From the NCBI RefSeq assembly GCF_046036945.1, contig NZ_JBJQOQ010000007.1, positions 124,001 to 188,000 on the forward strand: 64,000 nt of DNA, given 5' to 3'. The notes beneath the pieces were generated by a model. The model searched no databases. It had not been told where the DNA came from and saw only the letters and a program-made list of their open reading frames with translations. This stretch comes from Brevibacillus_C sp046036945. Lineage in GTDB: Bacteria; Bacillota; Bacilli; Brevibacillales; Brevibacillaceae. Of the stretch, positions 38,960 to 47,687 are shown piece by piece. A program made the position numbers and the translations under genes. Each line of letters begins with the position of its first letter. Within the stretch, counting starts at the first letter, position 1.

Positions 38960-39628
38960 TCACGCTTCTTCTTCTTCCCATTGGCTCAAGCGCTTTTCAA
39001 ACACCGTACGCCAGCTCTCCGCCAGCTCATCCACCTCGAGTATCCGTCTGATCGCCTCGCCATTTTTCTTGTCATGGTACCTGGCGTGGTTGACAAAGGC
39101 GATTGTCACCGCTTTGGGATGGCGCTGCTGCAGTTTCAGCTCGCTGTCCGGGGCGACCCAGCCTTCTTTCAAAACGCGCAGATAAAAGCCGGTGTACCCT
39201 GTCTGTTCCATCTGCAGCGGCAGGTCGGGCAGATCCAATTTGAGCGCGACCTTGAAACAGGGCTTGCGGGGCTGGCTCACCTGGACGAGGGCCTCTCCCC
39301 ATTGAAACACGTCGCCGATGCAGACGCCTTCCTCATCCAACCCGCTGACTGTCACATTCTCTCCGAAAGCGCCGCCGTCCAAGCGGCGTCCCAGCACCTT
39401 TCCAAAGTACGGGTAGCGATCCAGCGAGTAAACACAGACGGCTTTATCCAATCCGCCGTGATTTACCTTGTCGGCCTGCTCGTCACCGGCAAGGTTATGT
39501 GAGGAGAGAAAAACCGGCCCGGATACCGGCTCTTTAAAGATAGCGGTCGCCACCTCTTTCCCTCTGTACATCGCCTCCCGCGGCTTGCCTGTACGAAGCG
39601 ATACCACCTTGATTGTCTTTGCTTGCAT
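38960..39628 (-). CDS. MOSC domain protein (YiiM-like)
   Basis: This 222-residue protein has a MOSC sulfur-carrier domain followed by the 3-alpha C-terminal domain, as in YiiM. Family marks are NHGGLDKAV (56-64), GAFGENVTVSGL (86-97) and the conserved Cys124 in QPRKPCFK, which would carry sulfur or contact molybdenum cofactor. The YiiM group reduces N-hydroxylated bases with partner proteins. ATG is preceded by AGGAG. It appears monocistronic. Confidence 0.92.
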   Translation of the reverse strand: MQAKTIKVVSLRTGKPREAMYRGKEVATAIFKEPVSGPVFLSSHNLAGDEQADKVNHGGLDKAVCVYSLDRYPYFGKVLGRRLDGGAFGENVTVSGLDEEGVCIGDVFQWGEALVQVSQPRKPCFKVALKLDLPDLPLQMEQTGYTGFYLRVLKEGWVAPDSELKLQQRHPKAVTIAFVNHARYHDKKNGEAIRRILEVDELAESWRTVFEKRLSQWEEEEA

Positions 39629-39664
39629 GACTCCTATCCCCTTTTAGGCAAAAGCCGCCTTGCA

Positions 39665-41077
39665 TTACCGGCCCGACTTCCGCCCGCTTCTGCCGCCAGT
39701 TGTCTTGCGGGCTGCTTTGAGGGCTGCCCGTTTCTTTTTCTGATCATACTGCTTCTGGAACTGTTCGATCTCGTGCGCCAGCTTTTTTTTGTATCCCGGC
39801 TTTACCTTTTTGTTTTTCTTTAACGCCTGCTCCAGGGGAGCTGCTTCTTTCCGTTTGGCTGTCGTCTCTTCCCGCTTCTTCTGTTCACGCAATTGCGCGA
39901 AGTGAGCTTCCCGTTCGGCAGCGCGCTGTTTGCGCCCCTGATCCATGTGGCGTCCCGGAATCAACAGCTTCTCCTCGATTTCCGCCTTGGTCCCTTTGGC
40001 GAAGCGGGCCATGATGCTTTTCTGCCGCGGCGAGACCAGCGAGATGGCTGTCCCTCTCTGTCCGGCCCGACCGGTGCGGCCGACCCGGTGGATGTAGCTT
40101 TCCACGTCAGACGGAATGTCGTAGTTGAACACGTGGGTGACTCCCTCCACATCGAGGCCGCGCGCCGCTATGTCCGTCGCCACCAGGTACTGGAACTTGA
40201 TCTGGCGAAAGCGCTCCATCAGCTGCTCCCGCTTGTTTTGCGACAGGTCGCCGTACAGAGCCTCGGCATCGTATCCCTGCTCTTGCAGACGGGCAGTCAG
40301 CACCTTGACGCGCTGCTGGGTATTGGCAAAAATAATCGCCAGGTACGGCTTCGTCTGCTCGATCAAATCCAGCAGGGCGTCCATTTTTTCCGTCTGGTTG
40401 ACGACGTAGTATTCCTGTTCAATCGTTGCCACGGTCTTCTGTTTTTGTTCGATCTTGACGTGGGGCGGCTGATCCATGTAGCGGTGGGCAAGCTGTTTGA
40501 CCTGATCCGGCATCGTCGCCGAAAACAGCAGAATCTGCCTGTTCTGCGGCGTTGACGCGATAATTCTGTCCACGTCCTCCAGAAAGCCCATTTCCAGCAT
40601 CTTGTCCGCTTCGTCCAGCACCAGTGTGGAGATCCGGCCGAAGTGGAGGGTGCCGCGGCTCAAGTGATCCAGCACCCGGCCCGGCGTCCCGACCACGACC
40701 TGGACGGAGCGCTCCAGCTTATTGATCTGCCGTTCGATGTCGGTTCCGCCGTGCAGCGAGAGCGCCCTGACGTCCAGGTGCTTGCCCAGCTTTTCGATCT
40801 CCGCTTCGATCTGGATGGAGAGCTCCCGCGTCGGGGTGAGGATCAGCGCCTGAATGTCCCGCTTTTGCTGATCCAGTCGCTGAAGGATCGGCAGCACAAA
40901 GGCCGCCGTTTTTCCCGTACCTGTCTGCGCCTGTCCGATCACGTCCTTGCCGGACAGGATCAGCGGTATGGTCTCGGCCTGAATTTCTGTCGGCTGTTTA
41001 TAGTAAAGGTCTTTGATTCCCTGCAGGATCTCCGCACGCAATCCCAGTGATGCGAATGTCTTTTGCATGTTGTCCAC
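39665..41077 (-). CDS. DEAD-box ATP-dependent RNA helicase
   Basis: This 470-residue helicase has the full motif set: Q motif with YKQPTEIQAETIP, motif I AQTGTGKT (50-57), Ia PTRELSIQI, GG and TPGRVLDHL, motif II VLDEADKM, motif III LLFSATMP, then DIAARGLDVEGV and YIHRVGRTGRAGQ. A basic, Lys-rich tail of about 90 residues follows and ends GGRSGRKSGR, fitting RNA binding. Probable jobs are ribosome assembly or mRNA turnover. Two starts are possible: GTG 41077 (very close to GGAGGG) or ATG 41068 (12 bases from it). The orthologue (CshA-, YfmL- or DeaD-like) is not resolved. Confidence 0.94.
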   Translation of the reverse strand: MDNMQKTFASLGLRAEILQGIKDLYYKQPTEIQAETIPLILSGKDVIGQAQTGTGKTAAFVLPILQRLDQQKRDIQALILTPTRELSIQIEAEIEKLGKHLDVRALSLHGGTDIERQINKLERSVQVVVGTPGRVLDHLSRGTLHFGRISTLVLDEADKMLEMGFLEDVDRIIASTPQNRQILLFSATMPDQVKQLAHRYMDQPPHVKIEQKQKTVATIEQEYYVVNQTEKMDALLDLIEQTKPYLAIIFANTQQRVKVLTARLQEQGYDAEALYGDLSQNKREQLMERFRQIKFQYLVATDIAARGLDVEGVTHVFNYDIPSDVESYIHRVGRTGRAGQRGTAISLVSPRQKSIMARFAKGTKAEIEEKLLIPGRHMDQGRKQRAAEREAHFAQLREQKKREETTAKRKEAAPLEQALKKNKKVKPGYKKKLAHEIEQFQKQYDQKKKRAALKAARKTTGGRSGRKSGR

Positions 41078-41093
41078 TTCCCTCCGGTATTCT

Positions 41094-42536
41094 CTATTTC
41101 GCCAGCTCGTAGATCGCCTGCGCGTAAATGGCGGTCGCCCGCAGCAAATCGTCGATCATGATGTGTTCATCCCGCTGATGGGCGCTGTCGGCACGGCCCG
41201 GGAACAGCGGGCCAAACGCCACTCCCACATCGAGGGCCCGTGCGTAGGTAGCTCCGCCGATGGCGATGATCCCTGCTTCCTCACCCGTCTGCTGCGTGTA
41301 GACGCGCTGCAGCGTCGTCACCAGGGGATGTTTGGGATCAACCCGATGCGGCGGCATATTTTCTATGACCTCCAGCTCTAGTGCCGCTTCCTGCAGATGC
41401 GCCAGCAGCTTTGGTTCCCAGCTTGCATACGGGTGGGAATGCGGATAGCGAATGTTGACGCGAAACTCGCTGCCGTCCACAGAGTCGTAGCGGATCACCC
41501 CGGTATTGAGCGTCAAGGGCCCCATCTCCGCATCGTCATAGTCAATGCCCAAGGCCTTGCCGTCATGCTGCCGGTACAGGTATGTATCCGAAAAGCTTAC
41601 AAACTGCGAGGCCCTGCCGTCAAGCTGAAGCGTCCCCAAAAAGCGGATCAGCTCCGTTCCGGCGTTGATCCCCTTCCCTGGATCCATTCCGTGTACCGAG
41701 ACCCCTTGCATCGTCAGCACGACCTGATCGGCCGCAATGGTCACCTCACCCGTCCGCCCTGCGTTCTGAAGATAGCGTCGGTAAGCGTCAGCCAGCTCTT
41801 CTGCCGTTTTGCCCGCAGGCCGCAAAATCGCCTGTCCGCGGTCGGGCACCATGTTTACCCGAAGCCCCGCTTCCAATGTCAGCAGCGTCGCATCGATCCC
41901 CGCTGAACGGGAGAGCCCCTGCGCCTCAAAGGCCTGCTTCGTCTGCCGGAAGATCAAATCGGTCATGCCCTTTTCCGCGTAGATCAACGGGAAGTCGGCA
42001 TCCGGCGAAAAGCCCATCGTCGGCATCTCTTCCGTTTTAAAGTAGCGCTCCAGACACCGCCAGGAGGTCTCCTCATCTGTGCCAAAGATCAGCCTGACCC
42101 GTTTGCCGAGCGCAAGTCCCGACTCTTTGACGATCCTGGCGGCAAAGATTGCCGCCACCGTCGGTCCCTTGTCGTCAAGGGCGCCGCGAGCGACGATTTT
42201 TCCGTCGACGATCTCGGCCGCGTACGGCGGCGTCGACCAGCCGTCTCCCTCGGGTACGACATCCACGTGGCTCAGCACGCCGATCAGTTCCTCTCCCTGT
42301 CCGAACTGGGCATGCGCAGCGTAACCGTCCACGTTTTTGACCTCCATGCCGGCATCGGCACACAATTGGACAGCATAATCCAACGCTTGGGCGATCCCTT
42401 CGCCAAACGGAGCGCCGGAGCGGGCCGTCGCCGGATCAAGCACGCTTTTAATCTGCAAGAATCCCTGTGCGGCAGTGATCAGCTCCTCTTTACGCTTATG
42501 TACTTCATCCATCCAGTTTATGGAATTCGTTGTCAT
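41094..42536 (-). CDS. pepV: M20-family dipeptidase PepV
   Basis: This 480-residue zinc dipeptidase is of the PepV (Xaa-His dipeptidase, M20A) type. Metal and active-site motifs are SHVDVVPEGDGW, ARGALDDKGPTVAA, the catalytic Glu pair in FGTDEETSW and a late GGATYARAL. The lid-domain insertion of PepV is present, which explains the length. It releases amino acids from dipeptides in the cytosol. ATG 42536 follows GAGGGGCGAG and overlaps the end of relQ by 32 bp, so both are likely one transcriptional unit. Confidence 0.94.
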   Translation of the reverse strand: MTTNSINWMDEVHKRKEELITAAQGFLQIKSVLDPATARSGAPFGEGIAQALDYAVQLCADAGMEVKNVDGYAAHAQFGQGEELIGVLSHVDVVPEGDGWSTPPYAAEIVDGKIVARGALDDKGPTVAAIFAARIVKESGLALGKRVRLIFGTDEETSWRCLERYFKTEEMPTMGFSPDADFPLIYAEKGMTDLIFRQTKQAFEAQGLSRSAGIDATLLTLEAGLRVNMVPDRGQAILRPAGKTAEELADAYRRYLQNAGRTGEVTIAADQVVLTMQGVSVHGMDPGKGINAGTELIRFLGTLQLDGRASQFVSFSDTYLYRQHDGKALGIDYDDAEMGPLTLNTGVIRYDSVDGSEFRVNIRYPHSHPYASWEPKLLAHLQEAALELEVIENMPPHRVDPKHPLVTTLQRVYTQQTGEEAGIIAIGGATYARALDVGVAFGPLFPGRADSAHQRDEHIMIDDLLRATAIYAQAIYELAK

Positions 42537-43263
42537 CTCGCCCCTCAACCCCTTTCCTGTCTTCCCTGCCGACAGAATCATCATATTCGTCGTCTTCATC
42601 CAGATCCAGCTCAACCAGACCGGCAGCCTCCGCCGGCAAGGCTTTTTTCCGGGTGAAAATCAGCTGGGCCTCTTTGATCTCCTCCCGGATGTTGTTCATT
42701 TCATTATCCAATGTATTGGAAGCTTTGGCAGCTTCGATGAGCCGCTGACGGATGTTCGTCGGGATGATGCCTTCGTATTTGTAGTTCAACGAGTGTTCAA
42801 TCGTCGCCCAAAAGTTCATGCCCAAGGTGCGAATCTGGATTTCTACCGGTATGGTGACCTGACCGCGCGACGTCATCAGCGGATATTCCACCACGAGATG
42901 GTATCCGCGATACCCGCTCGCTTTCGGCTGTGTGACGTAATCCTTCTCCTGCCGAATCCGCATATCCTGGCGCTCCCGCAGCATCTTGACCACCTTGGAG
43001 ATATCGTCAAGAAACTGGCACATGATGCGGATCCCGGCCAAATCGAGCAATTGCCAGCCGATGTTTTCATCTATTGCAACCCCCATGCGGGCCGCCTTGC
43101 TGTATATGCTGTTCACGGACTTGACTCTGCCCATGACAAACTCGATCGGGGAATGCTCATTTCTTTTTTTCCACTCATTGCGGATGTTTTTCAGCTTTAC
43201 CTTTAACTCTTCAACCGCTTGCCCGTACGGCAGAAGGTACAAATCCCAGTCGATTTTCTCCAC
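42505..43263 (-). CDS. relQ: Small alarmone synthetase RelQ (YjbM-type GTP pyrophosphokinase)
   Basis: This 252-residue single-domain (p)ppGpp synthetase transfers pyrophosphate from ATP to GTP, GDP or GMP. Residues 1-60 match the RelQ type (DWDLYLLPYGQAVEELKVKL, then HSPIEFVMGRVKSVNSI). Synthetase motifs are DLAGIRIMCQF, SGYRGYHLVVEYP and PVEIQIRTLGMNFWATIEHS. Helices alpha-4/5 follow, and an unusually acidic, low-complexity tail (LDLDEDDEYDDSVG) takes the place of the usual short end. No hydrolase domain is present. It overlaps pepV downstream. RelQ forms tetramers activated by pppGpp; expression may be stress-linked. Confidence 0.95.
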   Translation of the reverse strand: MEKIDWDLYLLPYGQAVEELKVKLKNIRNEWKKRNEHSPIEFVMGRVKSVNSIYSKAARMGVAIDENIGWQLLDLAGIRIMCQFLDDISKVVKMLRERQDMRIRQEKDYVTQPKASGYRGYHLVVEYPLMTSRGQVTIPVEIQIRTLGMNFWATIEHSLNYKYEGIIPTNIRQRLIEAAKASNTLDNEMNNIREEIKEAQLIFTRKKALPAEAAGLVELDLDEDDEYDDSVGREDRKGVEGRDDNEFHKLDG

Positions 43264-43344
43264 GACCCTTTCCCTCCGGAAGAGACTATATCTATATCAT
43301 TATACATCTTTTGGACAATATCCTGTGAAAACAACTGAACAGAA

Positions 43345-43375
43345 GAAAAACTGTCAGGGAAAACAGCCTGACAGT
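43345..43375 (-). terminator. Terminator of the MFS transporter gene
   Basis: On the minus strand, ACTGTCAGG/CCTGACAGT (43350-43375) with an 8-nt loop is followed by TTTTTCTTC. It reaches to within 4 bp of the MFS stop. Confidence 0.85.
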
Positions 43376-43378
43376 CCT

Positions 43379-44710
43379 TTATAAGGATAACCTTTTTTGA
43401 CGTCCAGCCTCTTTTTTCAAATACCAGATGTACATGAGCAGCGAACCCAGTACTACTGGCAGAAGCAGCAGGAAGATGTGCTGAAATACGCTGATGAGCG
43501 GCTGATTGCTTTGCCCAACAAGTAAAATTCCACACACAGCGACTGCAAAAGAACCGCCTATAAATTGACTTAACTGCGTCAGCCCTATGCCGGATCCGAT
43601 CAGTTCCTTTGGCAATATACGGGATACTTCATTCGAAAGTGCCGAGGTAACGGCGGAAAATGACGGTGCGAAGATCATATACCCGGCTAAAATCACGAAG
43701 GCAGACAGGTGAATAAACAAGCTGAAAACGACCATGACAACTGCCAGCAAGACGTGCCCGCACAACAGGAACAGGGTATTTCCATACCGGTCAATCCAAT
43801 GGCCAAACAATCTGGACAAAAGGGCAGACAGCATCGCGCCGGGGAAAAGCACAGTGCCGATCGCCGCCGCTTCCTTCTGGAAAATCCCTGCCAATGCCAG
43901 AGGCATCAGAAAAAGCATCGACATATTCAGCACAAACGCACAAAATGCTATGAGCAGTAATTTTCGATATCCCGAATTGCGAAATAAAACAGGCTGCAAA
44001 AACGGTTCTTTTACTCTGCGAAAATGACGTATACTCCACATGAGCGAAATCATGCTGATGAGTAATAACCATGCGGACTTCTGCTGCACAGCAACTAGCA
44101 GGCTCCCCGTCGCAACCGCAGTCAAAGCTGCCCCCAGGATATCAAATCGGACCGCTTTTCCGGATTCTTGGGGAAGCAGCTTCCACAGAATAGGAGCCAA
44201 TGGAAACACCAGACACGTGACGAGAAAGAGTCCGTTCCAACCGAAGAATTCTGTGATCATCCCTCCCGCTACCGGACCCAGTCCGAACGCGAGTGCAGCA
44301 GCGGAGGCAATCATGGACACGGCTCTGCCTCGGCGCTCATACGGCACGTAACGGCTGGCAAGAACCATCCCAAGACCTGGTACGGAACCTGCTCCACTGG
44401 CTTGCATCAGTCGGGCCGCCAGGAGTATGTCAAAATGATGGGCAAGATACCCGAGAATCGATGAAATTCCCAAGAGACCAAGACCGATGGATAAGAGCAT
44501 TCGGATGGGAATATAGTCAGACAAACGGCTGAATATCATCGTTGACATGGCGAAGACGATCGAATACCCCGAAACAATCCAGGATCCAGGTCCCGCTGTT
44601 AGATGGAGTTCCTGAATGATGCTGGGAATCGCAACATTGAACATAGTCGTGTTCATCAGAACCAAAAACGTCCCAATCGACCACACGGGCATGACGACTT
44701 TATCGTTCAT
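43379..44710 (-). CDS. MFS drug-efflux-type transporter (DHA family)
   Basis: This 443-residue polytopic protein belongs to the major facilitator superfamily drug:H+ antiporters. The first segment has NTTMFNVAIPSIIQEL, motif A is FSRLSDYIPIRML, RLMQASGAGSVPGLGM is a motif B-like segment, and motif C lies in AFGLGPVAGGMITEFFGW. The pattern resembles TetA(L)/Bmr-like exporters with 12-14 segments. The start is either ATG 44710 (GGCGG upstream) or ATG 44728; neither ribosome site is strong. No regulator gene adjoins it. The drug substrate is unknown. Confidence 0.9.
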   Translation of the reverse strand: MNDKVVMPVWSIGTFLVLMNTTMFNVAIPSIIQELHLTAGPGSWIVSGYSIVFAMSTMIFSRLSDYIPIRMLLSIGLGLLGISSILGYLAHHFDILLAARLMQASGAGSVPGLGMVLASRYVPYERRGRAVSMIASAAALAFGLGPVAGGMITEFFGWNGLFLVTCLVFPLAPILWKLLPQESGKAVRFDILGAALTAVATGSLLVAVQQKSAWLLLISMISLMWSIRHFRRVKEPFLQPVLFRNSGYRKLLLIAFCAFVLNMSMLFLMPLALAGIFQKEAAAIGTVLFPGAMLSALLSRLFGHWIDRYGNTLFLLCGHVLLAVVMVVFSLFIHLSAFVILAGYMIFAPSFSAVTSALSNEVSRILPKELIGSGIGLTQLSQFIGGSFAVAVCGILLVGQSNQPLISVFQHIFLLLLPVVLGSLLMYIWYLKKEAGRQKRLSL

Positions 44711-44862
44711 CTTGGCACCGCCGATCATTCCTGTAGTGTAGACAGCTTTGTTCTTCCGAGTGTTATTTTGATATTTCTGAAAACAACATACTCCAGCACA
44801 CTCCCGTTGTCAAATGCCGAAGTGTTTTGCTTCCATCGCGGCTTCAATCGGAGGATCCCAAG

Positions 44863-44910
44863 AAAAAAGCTTATAGAGCCCGTACCATTTGGCACTGTCT
44901 CTATAAGCTT
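44863..44910 (-). terminator. Terminator of the ssuBCA-type operon
   Basis: On the minus strand, a perfect 12-bp stem AAGCTTATAGAG/CTCTATAAGCTT with a 20-nt loop is followed by TTTTCTTGG. It begins 20 bp after the receptor stop. Confidence 0.82.
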
Positions 44911-44929
44911 ACAGCCTGGATGGACTGAT

Positions 44930-45940
44930 TTACTTGATGGCCTCCTGCAAGAAGGACAAATGAACGAATCCGTCGATGTTGTCGGAGGTTGTGTAACCCG
45001 CTTCTTTGCTGATCGCAGCCATCTCTTTTAATACCTGTTCATTTACCTCGTATGTGGCTTCGCTGCGCTCCATCGCCGCCTTGATTTCGGACTCCTTCAA
45101 TTCCTTCCCGGTCAGGTCCTTAATGTGTTTGATTAACAGCTGCACGGCCTCGTCCGGATGCTGCTGGATAAATTCCACCGCCCGCACATGCGCCTTCAGC
45201 AATTTTTTGGTTAGTTCCGGGTTGGCCTCGGTAAACGATTTGGTCCCCACTACCACAGTGTTTGTCGATTCTTTGCCCCAGGCAAATTGATCCCAGTTCA
45301 GCAGCAGCTTGGCGCCAGCCTTCTCCTCCAGGTTGACGCCCCACGGCTCTTGCGTCGCTGCGGCGTCCACGTTCTTCTGCAAAAACAGCGTAGCGGTGTC
45401 AGCCGGCGCCTGTGCCAGCATCTCAACTGTGCCGCCGCTGCCCTTCACGTTCAGGCCGACGTCTTTTAATGCCTTGCGCAGCATGATGTCCTGCGTGGAG
45501 CCGATCACGGGAATCGCTACCCGTTTGCCGTCGAGATCTGTGAGCTTGTCGATGCCTGCGTCGCCCCGCACTTCCAGGACGGCACCGCCGTTTACCGCCC
45601 CGGCCAGGAGCTGATGAGCCGGATTTTTCAAGTAGTTGTTCATCGCAGGTCCCGGTCCGACATAGCCAAAGTCGATCTGTCCGGTTGACATCGCCTCCAT
45701 AAACAGACCGCCGTTGGGAAAGGTCTGCGTCTTTAAGGTGATTTGGTCGCCTAACTCCTCTTGAAAAAATCCCTTTTCCAATCCGACAATTGCTGCCATG
45801 TGGGTCAAATTGGGAAAATACCCCAATTTGACGGTATCTGCCGGTTTTCCTGCGGTCTCTTTCCCCCCTCCGCAGCCCGCGACCAGCAAGCTGACAGTCG
45901 CGATCAGACTTATAAGTGCTTTGCCGAGATGCTTTTTCAT
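44930..45940 (-). CDS. ssuA: Aliphatic sulfonate/nitrate-type ABC transporter substrate-binding lipoprotein
   Basis: This 336-residue receptor belongs to the SsuA/TauA/NrtA group, with a lipobox VAGC. Family pattern: VKLGYFPNLTHMAAIVGLEKGFF, FPNGGLFMEAMSTGQIDFGYVG, DLDGKRVAIPVIGSTQDIMLRKAL, and the later FLQKNVDAAATQEPWG. The ligand may be an alkanesulfonate, taurine, nitrate or a pyrimidine. ATG 45940 (GGAG eight bases upstream) is chosen over ATG 45946. It is the last gene of a B-C-A ordered operon. The symbol reflects the closest well-known system, not proven specificity. Confidence 0.88.
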   Translation of the reverse strand: MKKHLGKALISLIATVSLLVAGCGGGKETAGKPADTVKLGYFPNLTHMAAIVGLEKGFFQEELGDQITLKTQTFPNGGLFMEAMSTGQIDFGYVGPGPAMNNYLKNPAHQLLAGAVNGGAVLEVRGDAGIDKLTDLDGKRVAIPVIGSTQDIMLRKALKDVGLNVKGSGGTVEMLAQAPADTATLFLQKNVDAAATQEPWGVNLEEKAGAKLLLNWDQFAWGKESTNTVVVGTKSFTEANPELTKKLLKAHVRAVEFIQQHPDEAVQLLIKHIKDLTGKELKESEIKAAMERSEATYEVNEQVLKEMAAISKEAGYTTSDNIDGFVHLSFLQEAIK

Positions 45941-45975
45941 CACCATTTCTCCCCCTGTTTTGTATCTATTGCTCT

Positions 45976-46758
45976 TTACAGCTGCGCGGAGATCCCCCAC
46001 TTTTTCATCACGGATCGTTCCATTCGCATAAACACTTGGTTGTCTATGATCGTGCCGATGACGCCGATGATGATCATGACCGACAAGACGAGGTCCATGG
46101 ACTGAAGCGCCCGCCCCATCTCGAGCAAGTGCCCCAAACCTCCGCTTGCGCCGACCAATTCACCTGCCATCAGCGCCCTCCAGGCAAACGCCCAAGCTAC
46201 GCGCAAACCGGAGATCAAATGCGGCACGGAAGCCGGCAAAATCACGGTGCGCAGCAGGTGAAACCCGCTTGATCCCATCGTTTTCGCGACCCGCAAAAAC
46301 AGTCCCGGCACATTTTTAAAACCCGTGCTGGCGGATACCGTCATCGTCCAGGTCGCGCCGATCGTGACGATAAACAGAATCGCTGTTTCGCCCAAGCCAA
46401 ACCACACGATGGCAAGCGGCAGCCAGACGATGCTTGGCACGGATTGCAATGCCGACACGAGAAACCCCAAGGTGTCATCTACCCACTTGAAACGGGCGAT
46501 CAGATAGCCAAGCGTCAGCCCGACGGTGATCGCAATGACAAAACCGAGCGCCAGCCGCGAAAGCGTTCTCCCGGTAGCTTCCAGAATCCGTCCGTCGGCG
46601 ATCCCTTGAAACAACGTCCCCAGCACGGTTGCTTCCCCGTGGCTTGAGAACAGAAGCGGCGGCCACATAATCGCGGGAAACAGGCCTGATTTAGATATCG
46701 CTTCCCAGATGATAAAGAGGATCGCCGACATGAGCACCCTTCTGAAGACGGTAATCAT
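45976..46758 (-). CDS. ssuC: Aliphatic sulfonate/nitrate-type ABC transporter permease
   Basis: This 260-residue membrane protein is of the SsuC/TauC/NrtB family with six hydrophobic segments. The coupling loop is VAKTMGSSGFHLLRTVILPASVPHLISGLR, of which VILPASVPHLI is most conserved; ALQSVPSIVWLPLAIVWFG is also typical. ATG 46758 has GGAGG nine bases upstream and overlaps the ATPase gene by 68 bp; a second good start, ATG 46731 behind AGAAGGG, would still overlap by 41 bp. Confidence 0.9.
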   Translation of the reverse strand: MITVFRRVLMSAILFIIWEAISKSGLFPAIMWPPLLFSSHGEATVLGTLFQGIADGRILEATGRTLSRLALGFVIAITVGLTLGYLIARFKWVDDTLGFLVSALQSVPSIVWLPLAIVWFGLGETAILFIVTIGATWTMTVSASTGFKNVPGLFLRVAKTMGSSGFHLLRTVILPASVPHLISGLRVAWAFAWRALMAGELVGASGGLGHLLEMGRALQSMDLVLSVMIIIGVIGTIIDNQVFMRMERSVMKKWGISAQL

Positions 46759-47533
46759 CCCCCATTTCCTCCTTCAACACTTTCTCCATTTCCTGCTCCA
46801 GACTGGCGAGAATTCGCCTTTCCAAATGGACCAGCACATTGTCCGACGGGTTGCGCGGAAACGCTGCCTCGACCAAAAATTCTTTCTTCAAAATCCCCGG
46901 CCGGGTGCCCATCAGCGCGATCCGCTGTGACAGCATCACCGCTTCGCGGATATTGTGGGTAATAAAAATAATCGTCTTTTTGGTCTTTTGCCAAATTTCC
47001 TGCAACTCGTAATGGAGAACCATGCGGGTCTGTTCATCCAGGGCCGCAAAGGGTTCATCCATCAGCAGGATATCCGGATCCATCACCAGAGCCCGGGCAA
47101 TCGCCACCCGCTGTTTCATGCCGCCCGACAATTCGTGCGGAAACGCCTTGCTAAACCGGCCGAGATGAACCATTCGCAGGGCATCCATGGCTTTTTCTTC
47201 TGCTTCTTTCCGCTTCATTTTTTTCAACAACAGGCCGTACATGACGTTTTCCAAGACATTCATCCACGGAAATAATCCGGATTCCTGAAACACGACAATC
47301 CGATCCGGCCCTGGCCCCTTGACCTGCTGTCCATTGACCAGCAGCTTCCCTTCGGTGGGAAACTCCAGACCCGCAATAATGTGCAGAATGGTCGATTTTC
47401 CACAGCCGGATGGACCAATCAACGAGAGAAACTCCCCCCGCTTTATCGTCAAATTGATATTCTCCAGAACTTGTAAGGATTGACCATTATCTTTTTGAAA
47501 CAGCTTGTTCACCTGCTGGAGTTCGACTTGCAT
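46691..47533 (-). CDS. ssuB: Aliphatic sulfonate/nitrate-type ABC transporter ATP-binding protein
   Basis: This 280-residue ATPase has Walker A GPSGCGKST, Q-loop VFQESGLFPWMNVLENV, signature LSGGMKQRVAIARALV, Walker B ILLMDEPFAALD and the switch His in IFITHNIREAV. The QESGLFPW and LSGGMKQR forms are diagnostic for the SsuB/TauB/NrtD branch. It starts the operon behind GTAGGGGGAG. The extended C-terminus (DDYRLQKGAHVGDP) reads through the start region of the permease gene. Confidence 0.92.
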   Translation of the reverse strand: MQVELQQVNKLFQKDNGQSLQVLENINLTIKRGEFLSLIGPSGCGKSTILHIIAGLEFPTEGKLLVNGQQVKGPGPDRIVVFQESGLFPWMNVLENVMYGLLLKKMKRKEAEEKAMDALRMVHLGRFSKAFPHELSGGMKQRVAIARALVMDPDILLMDEPFAALDEQTRMVLHYELQEIWQKTKKTIIFITHNIREAVMLSQRIALMGTRPGILKKEFLVEAAFPRNPSDNVLVHLERRILASLEQEMEKVLKEEMGDDYRLQKGAHVGDPLYHLGSDI

Positions 47534-47650
47534 GAGTGTCTCCCCCTACGATATTTATCTAAGTCCAAGTTATCAAGTTGGAATTATAGGGATTATTATT
47601 CTAGATTCCTTTTGATCTGTCAATGGCTTTTTTGCGCCTATTCGGAGAAT

Positions 47651-47675
47651 TAAAAAAGGACCGGCAATCCGGTCC
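47651..47675 (-). terminator. Terminator of the chemoreceptor gene
   Basis: On the minus strand, GGACCGG/CCGGTCC with a 4-nt loop is followed by TTTTTTAATTC, 12 bp after the stop. Confidence 0.9.
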
Positions 47676-47687
47676 CTCACCTCTCAC

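Noticed and set aside
47534..47640. S-box (SAM) riboswitch before the ssu-type operon
   Set aside because: The gene-free leader is too short and lacks the S-box core motifs; only short ACTTG repeats are seen.
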